Source: Porticoccus sp. (GTDB lineage: Bacteria; Pseudomonadota; Gammaproteobacteria; Pseudomonadales; Porticoccaceae). From it: DNA of 64,000 bases. Shown piece after piece: positions 17,414 to 26,362 of this stretch (position 1 is its first letter; each line of letters starts with the position of its first letter). The position numbers and the translations under genes were made by a program. Location of the stretch: NCBI GenBank assembly GCA_002733125.1, contig NVUM01000004.1, positions 77,357-141,356 of the forward strand. The letters are read 5' to 3'. Below the pieces are notes generated by a model. That model worked only from the letters and a program-made list of their open reading frames with translations. It was not told the origin of the DNA and did not search any database.

Positions 17414-18727
17414 TCAGTCAGCCACCCGTTTGAGTGACCAGTCGATGGACGGGATATGGGTGGCTGGTTTGCCGTTGAAGTTGTTCCTGATCAGCGCCGG
17501 GTCAGCCAGGGCGTCAATGGAAAAGCCGAGATTGTGGCACTGCATGCAAACCGGCCGGATCATCTTTTCATTGGGGCGCAGGTTGTGGTTCTGGTTGTGA
17601 TTGACCTGTACCACTGTTTCCCCATCGACGATGTTCTCCGCTCTCGGCATATGACAGGTGGCACAGCTGACGGCCTGTTCCACCGGAATGGCACCGGCGA
17701 TGGCCTGGGTTAACAGCTGTCCGTGGGGCGAGCTGTCAAATCCCCGCGAGTGGTCATCGTTATGGCAGGTCAGGCAGGCTTCGCTGGCGGCAAACAGGGT
17801 GTCTGTCCGGTGTGCACTGTGGCAGCTGTTGCAACCCTGCTGCAGAGACAATGCCGTCTCCTTGAAGGACATTGTGGAATCGGCAGGGCGGATAGCGGGC
17901 AGGGACTGGGCCAGTCGCATCCCGTGTTTGCCCGATTTATAGCTTTCGGCTTCGTGAATATGGCAGGTCTGGCATTGTGCAATGCCGGGTTTTTCGAGCC
18001 ATTCATTGGAGCTGGCATCACTGTGACAGCCACCGCAGTCCACGCCGGCATCGGCATGGCTGCTGCCAGACCATGCTTGATGGATATCCGGGTGTGCCTT
18101 TTTCTGCTCGGGGAATGTCGGCTGTTGCTCGGGTACGTGCTTGCTGGCGAGCATGGCGGCGCCGTTGGGGTTGGTGAGGCGAGCCATTTCTTTCAGCCAT
18201 GGCCCCGAGTGGTTGTGAACGAGAAAGTCTTCAAAGAGTGCCCGGTTGTCGTGATAGTTGTGGCAGCCTGCGCTGGCACAGCTATCAAAGGCCAGATCCC
18301 GATGGCTCTCCCGGTCGTCGCCGACGTCGGTATGACAGTGAAAACAATAATCCTCTGGCAGGGTTACCCCCATCGGAGCTGTGATTTCTCTGTGGTGTTC
18401 GGTGTGACAGCTGACACAGTAGCGGGCATCCACCACACTGAGCCGGTCTGCATTGCGCGGGTCGGTAAACTTCTTTTTGGGGTGCGTATCGTTGGCCTCT
18501 GCCAGTTCCGCACCATGGCAGCCGGCACAGGCTTCCTGGATCAGCTCGGGGCCACCAAAGGCCTCTGTATGGCAGCTGCTGCAGGCCAGTTCGATCTGGA
18601 AGTGCCCATGGCTGGTCTCGCCGATCAGTAGTGCCTGTTTATTGTCGGCTTTAAGCAGGATATAGCCGTAGTAGCCTGCTATCGCCAGCGTGACAAGAAT
18701 CCATGTGGCCCAGATGAATTTTCTCAA
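17414..18727 (-). CDS. Membrane-anchored 11-haem c-type cytochrome with HAO-like features
   Basis: A 437-residue periplasmic cytochrome held by one N-terminal helix (WATWILVTLAIAGYYGYILL). I count ten CXXCH motifs (CSSCH, CAGCH, CVSCH, CFHCH, CGGCH, CQTCH, CNSCH, CLTCH, CATCH, CMQCH) and one CX4CH (CASAGCH), so up to eleven haems. The segment EACLTCHNDDHSRGF followed by SPHGQLL, and VDCGGCH, resemble hydroxylamine oxidoreductase/octahaem reductase relatives. The ORF track starts at 18886 inside the reductase gene; a TTG at 18727 behind AGAGG is preferred. It follows the reductase by 16 bases. It could be a terminal reductase for a nitrogen or sulfur oxide, or an electron conduit; sequence alone does not decide. 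Confidence 0.85.
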   Translation of the reverse strand: MRKFIWATWILVTLAIAGYYGYILLKADNKQALLIGETSHGHFQIELACSSCHTEAFGGPELIQEACAGCHGAELAEANDTHPKKKFTDPRNADRLSVVDARYCVSCHTEHHREITAPMGVTLPEDYCFHCHTDVGDDRESHRDLAFDSCASAGCHNYHDNRALFEDFLVHNHSGPWLKEMARLTNPNGAAMLASKHVPEQQPTFPEQKKAHPDIHQAWSGSSHADAGVDCGGCHSDASSNEWLEKPGIAQCQTCHIHEAESYKSGKHGMRLAQSLPAIRPADSTMSFKETALSLQQGCNSCHSAHRTDTLFAASEACLTCHNDDHSRGFDSSPHGQLLTQAIAGAIPVEQAVSCATCHMPRAENIVDGETVVQVNHNQNHNLRPNEKMIRPVCMQCHNLGFSIDALADPALIRNNFNGKPATHIPSIDWSLKRVAD

Positions 18728-18743
18728 TGCACCGGCCTCTGCA

Positions 18744-20774
18744 TCAGTAGTAATACACGGTGAGGATATGGAAAGCCAAAAGCACGGGCAGGGGCCACGA
18801 CACAATGATGTGCAGCCATTGCATAGACTTTCTTGTGCCCTGCGCGGCCCCTGTCCGCAGTTTGTGGCCAAGGCCAATGGCACCACTGGTAAAGGCGCCC
18901 ATCAGGAGTACTGCCAGAAAATTAACGATCAGCAACTGATTGAGATTTGATCCCAGATGAAAACCGCTGTGCAGTACCAGTGTGATACAGCACAACACCC
19001 CCAGCGAGGCATGGACCAGACGCCATCCGGAGAACTTGCCCATCCAGCGCCAGGACAGGCGTTTGCGCAGTGACATCAGCAATCCGATAGCGGTCAGCCC
19101 CAGCAAAGTAAAGCCCGTGACCTGTTTCCAGAATTTGTCGTTCCAGATGCCCTCGAACCAGCCCTGTTGTTGAACGCTGTCGGCTACTTTTGCTTCCGGC
19201 CAGAAGGCGATCAGCGCCACCAGTGCGGTGGCCAGCAGTGCCCCCGCGGTGAGGGTGGTGGCCCCGGATTCCCTCTCCATGCCGACAACACCCAAAAGCT
19301 GTTGCAGCAAAGGTTTGCAAGAACCGCAGACGGTGCCGGCCCGGGTGCGGTCCTGGAGTTCAGGCAGTGTGCTGCAATTGTTGGCGATGGCGCTGGACAG
19401 TACGCCGTAACTGATATTGTTGCACTGGCAAATGATCGTGCCACTGGGCCAATTGCCAATATCGTCACCGCCCTTGCCCCATAATGTGCCGGTCAGATAA
19501 AACCGCAGCAGGTGCCAGAACCGGATTTTGCGTGCATTCTGATAGGCCTCCTGGACGCGTCGGGACTCTGGCCAGTTGCCAATAGCCACCGCACCGATGA
19601 TCTTGCCCCGGAGCAGCACCAGCTTTCGATAGGCCCCGCTGGACTTGTCAAAATATTGAAGTTCTCTCTGGAAGGGTCTGCTGGGTAAATCACTGATTTC
19701 CCCGAGACTGCAGACATCGGTGCCGACCACCTTGAGGTGGCTGATAGCCATGGAACCCAGATAGCGCGGCAGGTTTTCCTGTGGTTCGCTGGCAATGATT
19801 TCCGCGGTTACTGCCGCCTGTTCGTAACCGGGGTTGACCAGCCCATAGGTGATGCCCAGGTGTTCGCAGCACTCACCGATAGCAAAAATATCGGGATCCG
19901 ATGTCCTCATCTGGTCATTGACCAGAATGCCCGTGCCCACCGGGATACGGGCTTTTCGAGCCAGTTCCAGGTTCGGCGTGATACCGGTACAGAACAACAC
20001 GGTATCGCAGTGAATCGTCTCGCCGTCCCGGGTGATGACCCCGGTGACATGCTCAAAACCCTCCACAGAGCGAACGCCTGAATGAGTGATAACCTCGATA
20101 CCCAGGGCGCGGACTTCGGCTTCGAGAAGCGCTGCTGCCGGTTCATCCAACTGCCGGTTCATCAGGCGCGAACTCTGCTGAACCACGGTGACTCTGGTAT
20201 TGAATTTGAGCAGCCCCTTGGCGGCCTCCAGTCCCAACAGACCGCCGCCCACCACGACAATATGACGAGAGCGAAGGATTCGCACATAGAGACTTTCTGT
20301 GTCCTTGAGACTGCGAAAACTGAATACGCCCTGGCGCTCGATACCTGGAATGTTGGGAATATGAGCGCGGGCACCGGTGGCCAGCACCAACTTGTGATAG
20401 TGGAAGCGGGTGCCGCTGGCATCGGTAACAGTTTTCCGTTCGCGGTCAATTTCCACGATGGCAGCGCTGGTAAACTGAAAATTGGGGTGATTGCCGAGCG
20501 CGGGCAGCGGCAGATCGATATCATCCCGGTTAATCTCGCCGGCCAATAGCGCGGAGAGCTGAATGCGGTTGTAGGGCTTGCAGGCTTCGTCACCGAACAG
20601 GTGAACAGCCAGTTGGGGTTTTCTGGCGAGAAGATCGTGGGTAAAGCGCATGCCGACGGGACCGGCGCCTATGACAATAATGCCGATGTCATTGTGGGAC
20701 GCCTCTACCAGCGCCCGGGTGCTGGTATCAGAGGCTTCGCAATAACCAATAGTGCTCGATGCTGTAGCGACCAT
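18744..20774 (-). CDS. NAD(P)H/FAD oxidoreductase-BFD iron-sulfur protein fused to a five-helix membrane domain
   Basis: A 676-residue fusion. Residues about 30-340 are a NirB-like pyridine-nucleotide-disulfide oxidoreductase with FAD site VIGAGPVGM and NAD(P) site VVGGGLLGLEAAKGLL. About 455-510 is a BFD-like [2Fe-2S] domain with CQC and CGSC pairs. The rest is membrane-embedded with roughly five hydrophobic helices and several His (LVHASLG, LVLHSGFH, WLHIIVSW, LLAFHIL) suited to haem b. It looks built to carry electrons from cytoplasmic NAD(P)H across the membrane to the periplasmic cytochromes encoded downstream. It lacks the sirohaem domain of NirB, so it is not a nitrite reductase. The start is uncertain: ATG at 20774 or GTG at 20819. 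Confidence 0.82.
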   Translation of the reverse strand: MVATASSTIGYCEASDTSTRALVEASHNDIGIIVIGAGPVGMRFTHDLLARKPQLAVHLFGDEACKPYNRIQLSALLAGEINRDDIDLPLPALGNHPNFQFTSAAIVEIDRERKTVTDASGTRFHYHKLVLATGARAHIPNIPGIERQGVFSFRSLKDTESLYVRILRSRHIVVVGGGLLGLEAAKGLLKFNTRVTVVQQSSRLMNRQLDEPAAALLEAEVRALGIEVITHSGVRSVEGFEHVTGVITRDGETIHCDTVLFCTGITPNLELARKARIPVGTGILVNDQMRTSDPDIFAIGECCEHLGITYGLVNPGYEQAAVTAEIIASEPQENLPRYLGSMAISHLKVVGTDVCSLGEISDLPSRPFQRELQYFDKSSGAYRKLVLLRGKIIGAVAIGNWPESRRVQEAYQNARKIRFWHLLRFYLTGTLWGKGGDDIGNWPSGTIICQCNNISYGVLSSAIANNCSTLPELQDRTRAGTVCGSCKPLLQQLLGVVGMERESGATTLTAGALLATALVALIAFWPEAKVADSVQQQGWFEGIWNDKFWKQVTGFTLLGLTAIGLLMSLRKRLSWRWMGKFSGWRLVHASLGVLCCITLVLHSGFHLGSNLNQLLIVNFLAVLLMGAFTSGAIGLGHKLRTGAAQGTRKSMQWLHIIVSWPLPVLLAFHILTVYYY

Positions 20775-20794
20775 TTTTTGCCCGTTCAATAAAA

Positions 20795-20837
20795 AAGCCT
20801 GTCGAACCACTGTTGGCACAAGTGACTCGGCAGGCTT
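20795..20837 (-). terminator. Terminator-like hairpin in the leader of the redox operon
   Basis: On the minus strand an 11-bp near-perfect stem (AAGCCTGCCGA pairing with TCGACAGGCTT) encloses a second CACT/AGTG stem and is followed by TTTTTTATT. It sits 20 bases before the preferred ATG of the reductase and about 230 bases after tatC. It may terminate the tat operon or act as an attenuator. If the GTG at 20819 were the true start, it would lie inside the coding region. Confidence 0.6.
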
Positions 20838-21070
20838 CTTTACCTGGAACTTAATGTGTTGCCACTACCCGGTAAGAGAGAGATTCTGGGGCGGCTATCT
20901 ATGTCGATGCATAATAGATGCCAACCTGAAAAATACGTTTAATACATTGAAAAACAGGGGTTTTTCTTATTATCGTGAGAGGTCTAAAGACAGACCGGAG
21001 CAGAAAGCGTGCACTGTTTTTGCCACAGAGGTGGCGTTAATGGTGCACTCGCCATAGATGATAAAGCGGG

Positions 21071-21823
21071 TCAGGCCTGATTGTCGTTAGCGGTAGTCGA
21101 GCGGGGTTTGATACACCGGCCAAACAGAATGCCCACTTCAAACAATAGCCACATGGGTACTGCAAGCAGGGTTTGGGACAGAATGTCCGGGGGAGTGAGC
21201 AGCATACCGAACACAAAACAGATAACAAACACATAGGGGCGTTTATTAGCCAGCTGGTCCGGTTCGATAATACCCATCCAGGTCAGGATTACCACGCCGA
21301 TTGGAATTTGAAAACTGATGCCAAACGCAAAAAACAATTTCAGGACGAAATCCAGATAGCTGCGAATATCCGTCATGACGGCCACGCCTTCCGGGCCGAC
21401 ACTGGTGAAGAACATAAAGACCAGTGGGAATACCACGTAGTAAGCGAAAGCCATTCCACCGTAGAACAGCAGAACGCTGGAAAAAAACAGGGGCAGCACA
21501 ATTTTCTTTTCACGCTGGTAGAGCCCGGGGGCAACGAAGGCCCATACCTGATAGAGAATAAAGGGCATAGCGGCAAAGATTGACAGCACCAGCGTCAATT
21601 TAAAGGGGGTGAGAAACGGTGACGCGACATCGGTGGCAATCATCGACGAGGTGTTGGGTAGATGCAGCCTGAGGGGTTCCGAAATGTACAGGTAGAGGTC
21701 GTTACTGAAGGAAAATAGCCCCAGAAAGATCAACAGCACTACAATCACAGAGCGCAACAGGCGATTGCGCAATTCAATGATATGGCCAATGAAGGGTTGG
21801 CTCAGCAGTTTTTCTTCACTCAT
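21071..21823 (-). CDS. tatC: Sec-independent translocase subunit TatC
   Basis: The 250-residue, six-helix core of the twin-arginine translocase, which recognises RR signal peptides. The N-terminal [15 protein letters not shown] and the later FIGHI[11 protein letters not shown] and [20 protein letters not shown] segments are TatC hallmarks. The start overlaps tatB by four bases (ATGA), so translation is coupled. It is the last gene of the ubiE-ubiJ-ubiB-hisI-hisE-tatABC series. Confidence 0.97.
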   Translation of the reverse strand: MSEEKLLSQPFIGHIIELRNRLLRSVIVVLLIFLGLFSFSNDLYLYISEPLRLHLPNTSSMIATDVASPFLTPFKLTLVLSIFAAMPFILYQVWAFVAPGLYQREKKIVLPLFFSSVLLFYGGMAFAYYVVFPLVFMFFTSVGPEGVAVMTDIRSYLDFVLKLFFAFGISFQIPIGVVILTWMGIIEPDQLANKRPYVFVICFVFGMLLTPPDILSQTLLAVPMWLLFEVGILFGRCIKPRSTTANDNQA

Positions 21824-22146
21824 GGTTTGGTTTCGTCATGCGTGTCAGCTGTCTCGGCTGACCGTTCATCAGTGTCAGGTTTTTTGTCCTGTGGGCCGGG
21901 CAGGTCCTCGAGCTCCGCTTTGGCGTTTTTCAGATCGCGCATCAGTTTCTCGTTGTGCAACTGCCGACGAATGTCATCCATGCCGACTTCGTTTTCGAGT
22001 TCCTGGCGGACGGAGGAAAATGTCTGGCGGATCCTGCCAATCCAGAGGCCCATGGTGCGCAGGGTCTGGGGCAGGCGCTCCGGTCCCATGACTACTAGGG
22101 CCACAACGGCGATAACTAATAATTCGGCAAAGCCAATATCAAACAT
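21820..22146 (-). CDS. tatB: Sec-independent translocase subunit TatB
   Basis: 108 residues: one N-terminal TM helix with [26 protein letters not shown], the TatB signature including the Glu and the GPERLP turn, then an amphipathic helix and a charged tail ([16 protein letters not shown]). It cooperates with TatC in receiving folded substrates. It overlaps tatC at its 3' end and follows tatA by 30 bases. Confidence 0.95.
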   Translation of the reverse strand: MFDIGFAELLVIAVVALVVMGPERLPQTLRTMGLWIGRIRQTFSSVRQELENEVGMDDIRRQLHNEKLMRDLKNAKAELEDLPGPQDKKPDTDERSAETADTHDETKP

Positions 22147-22176
22147 ACGGCAGTATCTGCAAGGTCGCTGTCACGC

Positions 22177-22419
22177 CTACTGGTCTGTGGTTTTCTTTTC
22201 GCCGGTCGACGCGGCACTGTCATCGGTATTCATCTGGGTATTGGCCGATTTACTGTCGTCGAGGTGTTCCGGTTCCTTGTCCGAATCGCCGGACATGGAT
22301 TCCTTGAATCCTTTGACGGCACCGCCGATGTCGGTGCCGATACCACGAAGTTTTTTGGTGCCAAAAATCAGCGCCACGATAATCAGAATAATTAACAGTT
22401 CCTGCCAGCCAAAGCCCAT
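22177..22419 (-). CDS. tatA: Sec-independent translocase subunit TatA
   Basis: An 80-residue pore-forming Tat subunit: a TM helix ([20 protein letters not shown]), the [10 protein letters not shown] hinge, an amphipathic helix (AVKGFKESM) and an acidic tail. The ORF track begins six codons early; the ATG at 22419 with GAGAGAG before it matches the conserved MGFGWQELL start. It lies 18 bases after hisE. Confidence 0.95.
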   Translation of the reverse strand: MGFGWQELLIILIIVALIFGTKKLRGIGTDIGGAVKGFKESMSGDSDKEPEHLDDSKSANTQMNTDDSAASTGEKKTTDQ

Positions 22420-22437
22420 AACTCTCTCTCTTATCAA

Positions 22438-22782
22438 TCAGGTTGAATTGCGTTGCGCTTTCTCTTCGAGGCCCGACAGATTGAAGCGTCGTTCCAGTTC
22501 TCTGAGAACCTGTTCAGGGCCCTCACCGAGATGGGACAGCATCACCAGTGTGTGAAACCAGAGATCTGCGGTTTCATAAATCACTTTGCTGTTGTCATTG
22601 CTGGCCGCTGCATCCTTGGCGGCCAGAATCGTTTCAGTACACTCTTCGCCTATCTTTTCCAGGATTTTATTCAAACCCTTGTGGTGCAGGCTGGCCACAT
22701 AAGACTCCTGATGCGAGTAGCCTTTGCGATCTTCCAGTATCTGGCTTAATCGGGTCAATATATCATCACGGCAACTGTTCAT
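22438..22782 (-). CDS. hisE: Phosphoribosyl-ATP pyrophosphatase
   Basis: Second step of histidine synthesis: hydrolysis of phosphoribosyl-ATP to phosphoribosyl-AMP. A 114-residue protein with the MazG-like helical motif [14 protein letters not shown] and [17 protein letters not shown]. The chosen ATG at 22782 overlaps the hisI stop (ATGA), as usual when HisI and HisE are separate proteins; the upstream part of the ORF-track entry lies inside hisI. Confidence 0.95.
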   Translation of the reverse strand: MNSCRDDILTRLSQILEDRKGYSHQESYVASLHHKGLNKILEKIGEECTETILAAKDAAASNDNSKVIYETADLWFHTLVMLSHLGEGPEQVLRELERRFNLSGLEEKAQRNST

Positions 22783-23162
22783 GAATAAATGTCTCTGGGA
22801 TCTTTGATAACAGGGTCCACCGTGTGCCACTGTCCGTCTTTCAGGACACGATAAAAACAGGATGTTCGCCCCGTATGGCAGGCGATCCCGCCGAGCTGTT
22901 CAACCTGTAACACGATAACATCGCCGTCGCAGTCCAGACGAATTTCCCCGACTCGCTGAATATGACCGGATTCCTCACCCTTGCGCCACAGTTTGCGGCG
23001 GGAGCGGGACCAGTACACGGCGCGACCTTCCGAGGCGGTGAGCGTTAGCGCCTCCCTGTTCATCCAGGCCACCATCAGAATACGACCTGACGCGGCGTCC
23101 TGTGCAACAGCGGGCAGCAGGCCATCTTCATTCCAGGTGATTTGATCGAGAAAGTCAGTCAT
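22779..23162 (-). CDS. hisI: Phosphoribosyl-AMP cyclohydrolase
   Basis: Third step of histidine synthesis, opening the adenine ring. About 127 residues with the family motifs [39 protein letters not shown] and [13 protein letters not shown], which includes the zinc and magnesium ligands. The internal ATG at 23162 (MTDFLDQI) is preferred over the ORF-track start. It overlaps hisE by four bases. Confidence 0.95.
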   Translation of the reverse strand: MTDFLDQITWNEDGLLPAVAQDAASGRILMVAWMNREALTLTASEGRAVYWSRSRRKLWRKGEESGHIQRVGEIRLDCDGDVIVLQVEQLGGIACHTGRTSCFYRVLKDGQWHTVDPVIKDPRDIYS

Positions 23163-23219
23163 GGCGGCCATTATGACAGTTGTGGTTGGATCGGCAATAC
23201 GGATTTTTCAGGGCGAACG

Positions 23220-24830
23220 TCAGCGCACTATCAATAACAGCACACCGATTCCCACCAGAGCCAGGCTGCCGACGGACATTTGCTGGATTGTATCCGTCCA
23301 TTCAGGGAAAGCACTGCCCAGACCAATACCGATCAGTGCCGCGCCGAGCAGGGTTCGCCGGCGCTGTCCCGTTCTGACCGGGACACTGGCAGGAATTTCC
23401 TTCAGGCCGACTTCTTTCGCCTGTAGTCGTTCCAGGGTCTGAAAAACCAGCTGGGGTAACTGGGGAAACTGCTCCAGCCATTCCGGGCCGTGGCGCTTGA
23501 GCTGTTCCATCAGGGCGTTTGGCTTGAAGCGTTCTTTCAGCCAGCGCTCCAGGAAGGGGTGAGCCGTGGCCCACAGATCCAGGTCTGGATACAGTTGACG
23601 GCCGAGTCCCTCGATATTGAGGAGGGTCTTCTGCAGCAAAACCAGCGATGGCTGTACTTCCATATCGAAGCGCCGGGCGGTGCGAAACAGGTTGACCAAC
23701 AGCAGTCCAAAGGAGATTTCGCGCAAAGGGCGCTCAAAAATGGGCTCGCAGACAGTGCGTATGGCGGCGGCAAATTCACCCACATTGGTGCCCTCCGGAA
23801 CCCAGCCCGACAGGACATGGAGTTCTGCCACCTGTTGATAGTCGCGGCGGAAGATGGCCAGTAGATTGCGGGCCAGATAATACTGGTCGGCTTCGGTCAG
23901 GGTGCCCATAATCGCGCAGTCCACCGCCAGGTATTTTGGTTGCTGCGGGTCCACTGGATCGACAAATATATTGCCGGGATGCATATCGGCATGAAAAAAA
24001 TTGTGCTCGAACACCTGGGTGAAAAAGATTTCCACTCCACGTTCGGCAAGTACTTTGAAGTTGGTCTCGTGCTGTTGCAGGGTGGTGATATCCGTGACCG
24101 GTATGGCGTAGATGCGTTCCATCACCAGGACTTTTTCATTGGTGTGTGACCAGAATACCTCGGGTACGTAGAGCATTGGAGAGCGATCAAAATTGCGCCG
24201 CAACATGGAGGCATTGGCGCCTTCCCGTTGCAGGTTGAGTTCATCGAGAATGGTGTTTTGATAGTCGCTGACCACTTCGGTCAAGCGCATTCTCCGGCCA
24301 TCGACGGTATTGCTTTCGAGCCAGCGGGCCATGGTGAACAGCAGCCTGATATCCTGGCCAATGGTTTTTTCGATGCCGGGCCGAATGGCCTTGACGACCA
24401 CTTCGCGCCCGTTGTGCAGTGTCGCTGCGTGGACCTGTGCCACGGAGGCGGAGGCTAGGGGCTCCCGGTCAAAATGCAGAAACAGATTGTCGACACTGTC
24501 CTCCAGTGCCTGCTCGACGATGGCGACGAAATGGGCTTTGTCGAAAGGCGGGACATTGTCCTGCAGTTTGTCCAGTTGTTGGCAGATATCCGATGGGATC
24601 AGATCCGGCCGGGTAGACAGCAATTGGCCGAACTTGATGAAAATGGGCCCGAGATCTTCCATGGCCTGCCGCAACCGTTCGCCACGCGGTTGTTTTGGTT
24701 CGGGTAGCAGCCGATTGAGCTTCAGAAGTAGCCTGACGCCCCAGGGCAGTCTGTCTGCATCGAGAAAGGTGTCCAGTCGGTAACGAATGGTGGTGCGCAG
24801 GATCGTGCTGAGCCGACGGATTCTTGACAT
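23220..24830 (-). CDS. ubiB: Ubiquinone biosynthesis ADCK-family protein UbiB
   Basis: A 536-residue atypical kinase/ATPase needed for coenzyme Q synthesis at the inner membrane. The diagnostic KxGQ motif reads FIKFGQLLSTRPDLIP; other family segments are SVAQVHAATL and NFFHADMHPGNIFV. The C-terminus has two hydrophobic helices (TLLGAALIGIGLGSAF and GSLALVGIGVLLLIV), as in E. coli UbiB. It starts two bases after the ubiJ stop. Confidence 0.96.
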   Translation of the reverse strand: MSRIRRLSTILRTTIRYRLDTFLDADRLPWGVRLLLKLNRLLPEPKQPRGERLRQAMEDLGPIFIKFGQLLSTRPDLIPSDICQQLDKLQDNVPPFDKAHFVAIVEQALEDSVDNLFLHFDREPLASASVAQVHAATLHNGREVVVKAIRPGIEKTIGQDIRLLFTMARWLESNTVDGRRMRLTEVVSDYQNTILDELNLQREGANASMLRRNFDRSPMLYVPEVFWSHTNEKVLVMERIYAIPVTDITTLQQHETNFKVLAERGVEIFFTQVFEHNFFHADMHPGNIFVDPVDPQQPKYLAVDCAIMGTLTEADQYYLARNLLAIFRRDYQQVAELHVLSGWVPEGTNVGEFAAAIRTVCEPIFERPLREISFGLLLVNLFRTARRFDMEVQPSLVLLQKTLLNIEGLGRQLYPDLDLWATAHPFLERWLKERFKPNALMEQLKRHGPEWLEQFPQLPQLVFQTLERLQAKEVGLKEIPASVPVRTGQRRRTLLGAALIGIGLGSAFPEWTDTIQQMSVGSLALVGIGVLLLIVR

Positions 24831-24832
24831 GG

Positions 24833-25495
24833 CTAGTCGCTGTTCCGGGGTTGGGGGGCTAGCTTGAGACTGAGTTTGTTGATGCGGGCAGCCAGTCGGT
24901 CCACATCTGTACTCAGTTGGCGAACCTGGGTCCTGAAATGCGCCACTTCGTTGGCGCTGGGGGTCAGTCGTATTTCCTCCTGGGCGAACTCAGCGGCGGC
25001 ACTGGCGGCGCGTTTGGCTGTTTGTGTCTGCCATGTTGCCGCAGTGCGCAGGGACTCTCCCACCAGGTGCGCGGGTACATCACCAATCAGTTTTGCCAGT
25101 GCGGCCTCCCAGTCCACATCCAGGTGTTTGAGAATCCTGCGTATCTGCCGGAGCAGATCGTGGTCGCCCTCTACTTCGACACCCGTGCCGTAAAAGGAGA
25201 CTTTGTCCTTACCGTTTGTCGCCAGTGCAGCGAGTGACAGGGCGGTTCCCCGCAGGCTGGTATTTGCCGTTCCCTCATAATGGGAAAGCAGACTGACACT
25301 GTCTGCTCCGAAGATGACGTAGAAGCTCAGTGGCGGAAGGGTGCAGTTGATTTCAAGAGCCTGGCCGTTCATTTCGCCGAGGGCCTGCCGGGTGGCGGAA
25401 TCGTACTTCAGGCCACTGTTGATCGCCGTTTCCACAGCCATGAGTGCAGAGCTGTGCAGTGCCTGCAGTGGATTGTGTTTCAGGAAATCAAACAT
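24833..25495 (-). CDS. ubiJ: Ubiquinone biosynthesis accessory factor UbiJ (SCP2-like)
   Basis: A 220-residue SCP2-domain lipid-binding protein that organises the aerobic Ubi complex in known systems. The N-terminal ALHSSALMAVETAINSGLKYD and the C-terminal coiled-coil-like segment with FRTQVRQLSTDVDRLAARIN fit UbiJ (formerly YigP). It is placed between ubiE and ubiB, and its start overlaps the ubiE stop by one base. Confidence 0.92.
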   Translation of the reverse strand: MFDFLKHNPLQALHSSALMAVETAINSGLKYDSATRQALGEMNGQALEINCTLPPLSFYVIFGADSVSLLSHYEGTANTSLRGTALSLAALATNGKDKVSFYGTGVEVEGDHDLLRQIRRILKHLDVDWEAALAKLIGDVPAHLVGESLRTAATWQTQTAKRAASAAAEFAQEEIRLTPSANEVAHFRTQVRQLSTDVDRLAARINKLSLKLAPQPRNSD

Positions 25496-26244
25496 CAGGG
25501 TTTGAAACCCCGATGAAGGGCAACGATGCCGCCGGTCATGTTGTGATAGTCGAGGTTGACGAAGCCTGCATCCGCCATCATCTTTTTCAGGGTTTCCTGG
25601 TCTGGGTGCATGCGAATGGACTCTGCCAGGTACTGATAGCTGTCCGCGTCGTGGGCGACCAACTGACCGATTCTCGGTAACAGGTTGAAAGAGTAAAAGT
25701 CGTAGACTTTGCCCAACAGGCCACTGGTGGGGGTCGAGAATTCCAGCACCAGCAGTCTGCCGCCGGGTTTCAGTACCCGAAGCATGGATTGCAGGGCCAG
25801 GTCTTTGTCGGTGACATTGCGCAAGCCGAAGGCAATGGTGATACAGTCAAAGGTATTGTCGGGGAATGGCAGATACTGTGCATCGGCCTGTGCATAGCGG
25901 ACGTTGCCCGCTGCACCGTGATCTGTCAGCTTGTCACGGCCCACCCTGAGCATGGAGTCGTTGATATCTGCCAGTACCACTTCACCGGTAGGGCCTACCA
26001 GCCGCGAAAATTTAACGGTCAGGTCGCCGGTGCCACCGGCGATATCCAGTACCCGCTGGCCACTGCGCACCCCGGACAACTCAATGGTATAGCGTTTCCA
26101 GAGCCGATGGATGCCCCCGGACATCAGGTCGTTCATCAGGTCGTATTTGCCGGCCACGGAGTGAAACACATCCGCCACATGACCAGCTTTTTCCTGCACG
26201 GGAACGGTTTTGAAACCGAAATGGGTGGTTTTGTTGTCAGTCAT
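25495..26244 (-). CDS. ubiE: Ubiquinone/menaquinone C-methyltransferase
   Basis: SAM-dependent C-methylation of demethylmenaquinone and of the benzoquinol intermediate of ubiquinone. The 249-residue protein has the signature [22 protein letters not shown] motif [12 protein letters not shown], and [12 protein letters not shown]. It is the first gene of the ubi-his-tat operon and has a recognisable promoter upstream. Confidence 0.97.
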   Translation of the reverse strand: MTDNKTTHFGFKTVPVQEKAGHVADVFHSVAGKYDLMNDLMSGGIHRLWKRYTIELSGVRSGQRVLDIAGGTGDLTVKFSRLVGPTGEVVLADINDSMLRVGRDKLTDHGAAGNVRYAQADAQYLPFPDNTFDCITIAFGLRNVTDKDLALQSMLRVLKPGGRLLVLEFSTPTSGLLGKVYDFYSFNLLPRIGQLVAHDADSYQYLAESIRMHPDQETLKKMMADAGFVNLDYHNMTGGIVALHRGFKP

Positions 26245-26273
26245 CGCCCAACGCCGGATTGAGAAAGGTCGAC

Positions 26274-26302
26274 ATTGTACACTGACACCGCCGGGGTGTC
26301 CC
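26274..26302 (-). promoter_or_regulatory. Promoter of the ubiE operon
   Basis: Minus-strand GGGACA and TACAAT separated by 17 bases, about 30 bases before the ubiE ATG. The spacer carries a GACACC/GGTGTC dyad that could be an operator. Confidence 0.5.
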
Positions 26303-26362
26303 TTGGCGAGACGTCAATCAGCAGGTTTTCTATCGCAATCAATTCCCCTGAAGCCCGGGTAG

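Noticed and set aside
17723-18631. 302-codon plus-strand ORF opposite the multihaem cytochrome gene
   Set aside because: It mirrors a gene with ten CXXCH motifs; the antisense translation is Cys/Gly/Ala-rich and matches no family.
18744-20774. Assimilatory nitrite reductase NirB
   Set aside because: FAD and BFD parts match, but the sirohaem/[4Fe-4S] domain is missing and the C-terminus is membrane-embedded.
20930-20960. NsrR or FNR site upstream of the redox operon
   Set aside because: AATACGTTT-AATACATT is a direct repeat, not the inverted NsrR consensus, and no TTGAT-N4-ATCAA occurs here.
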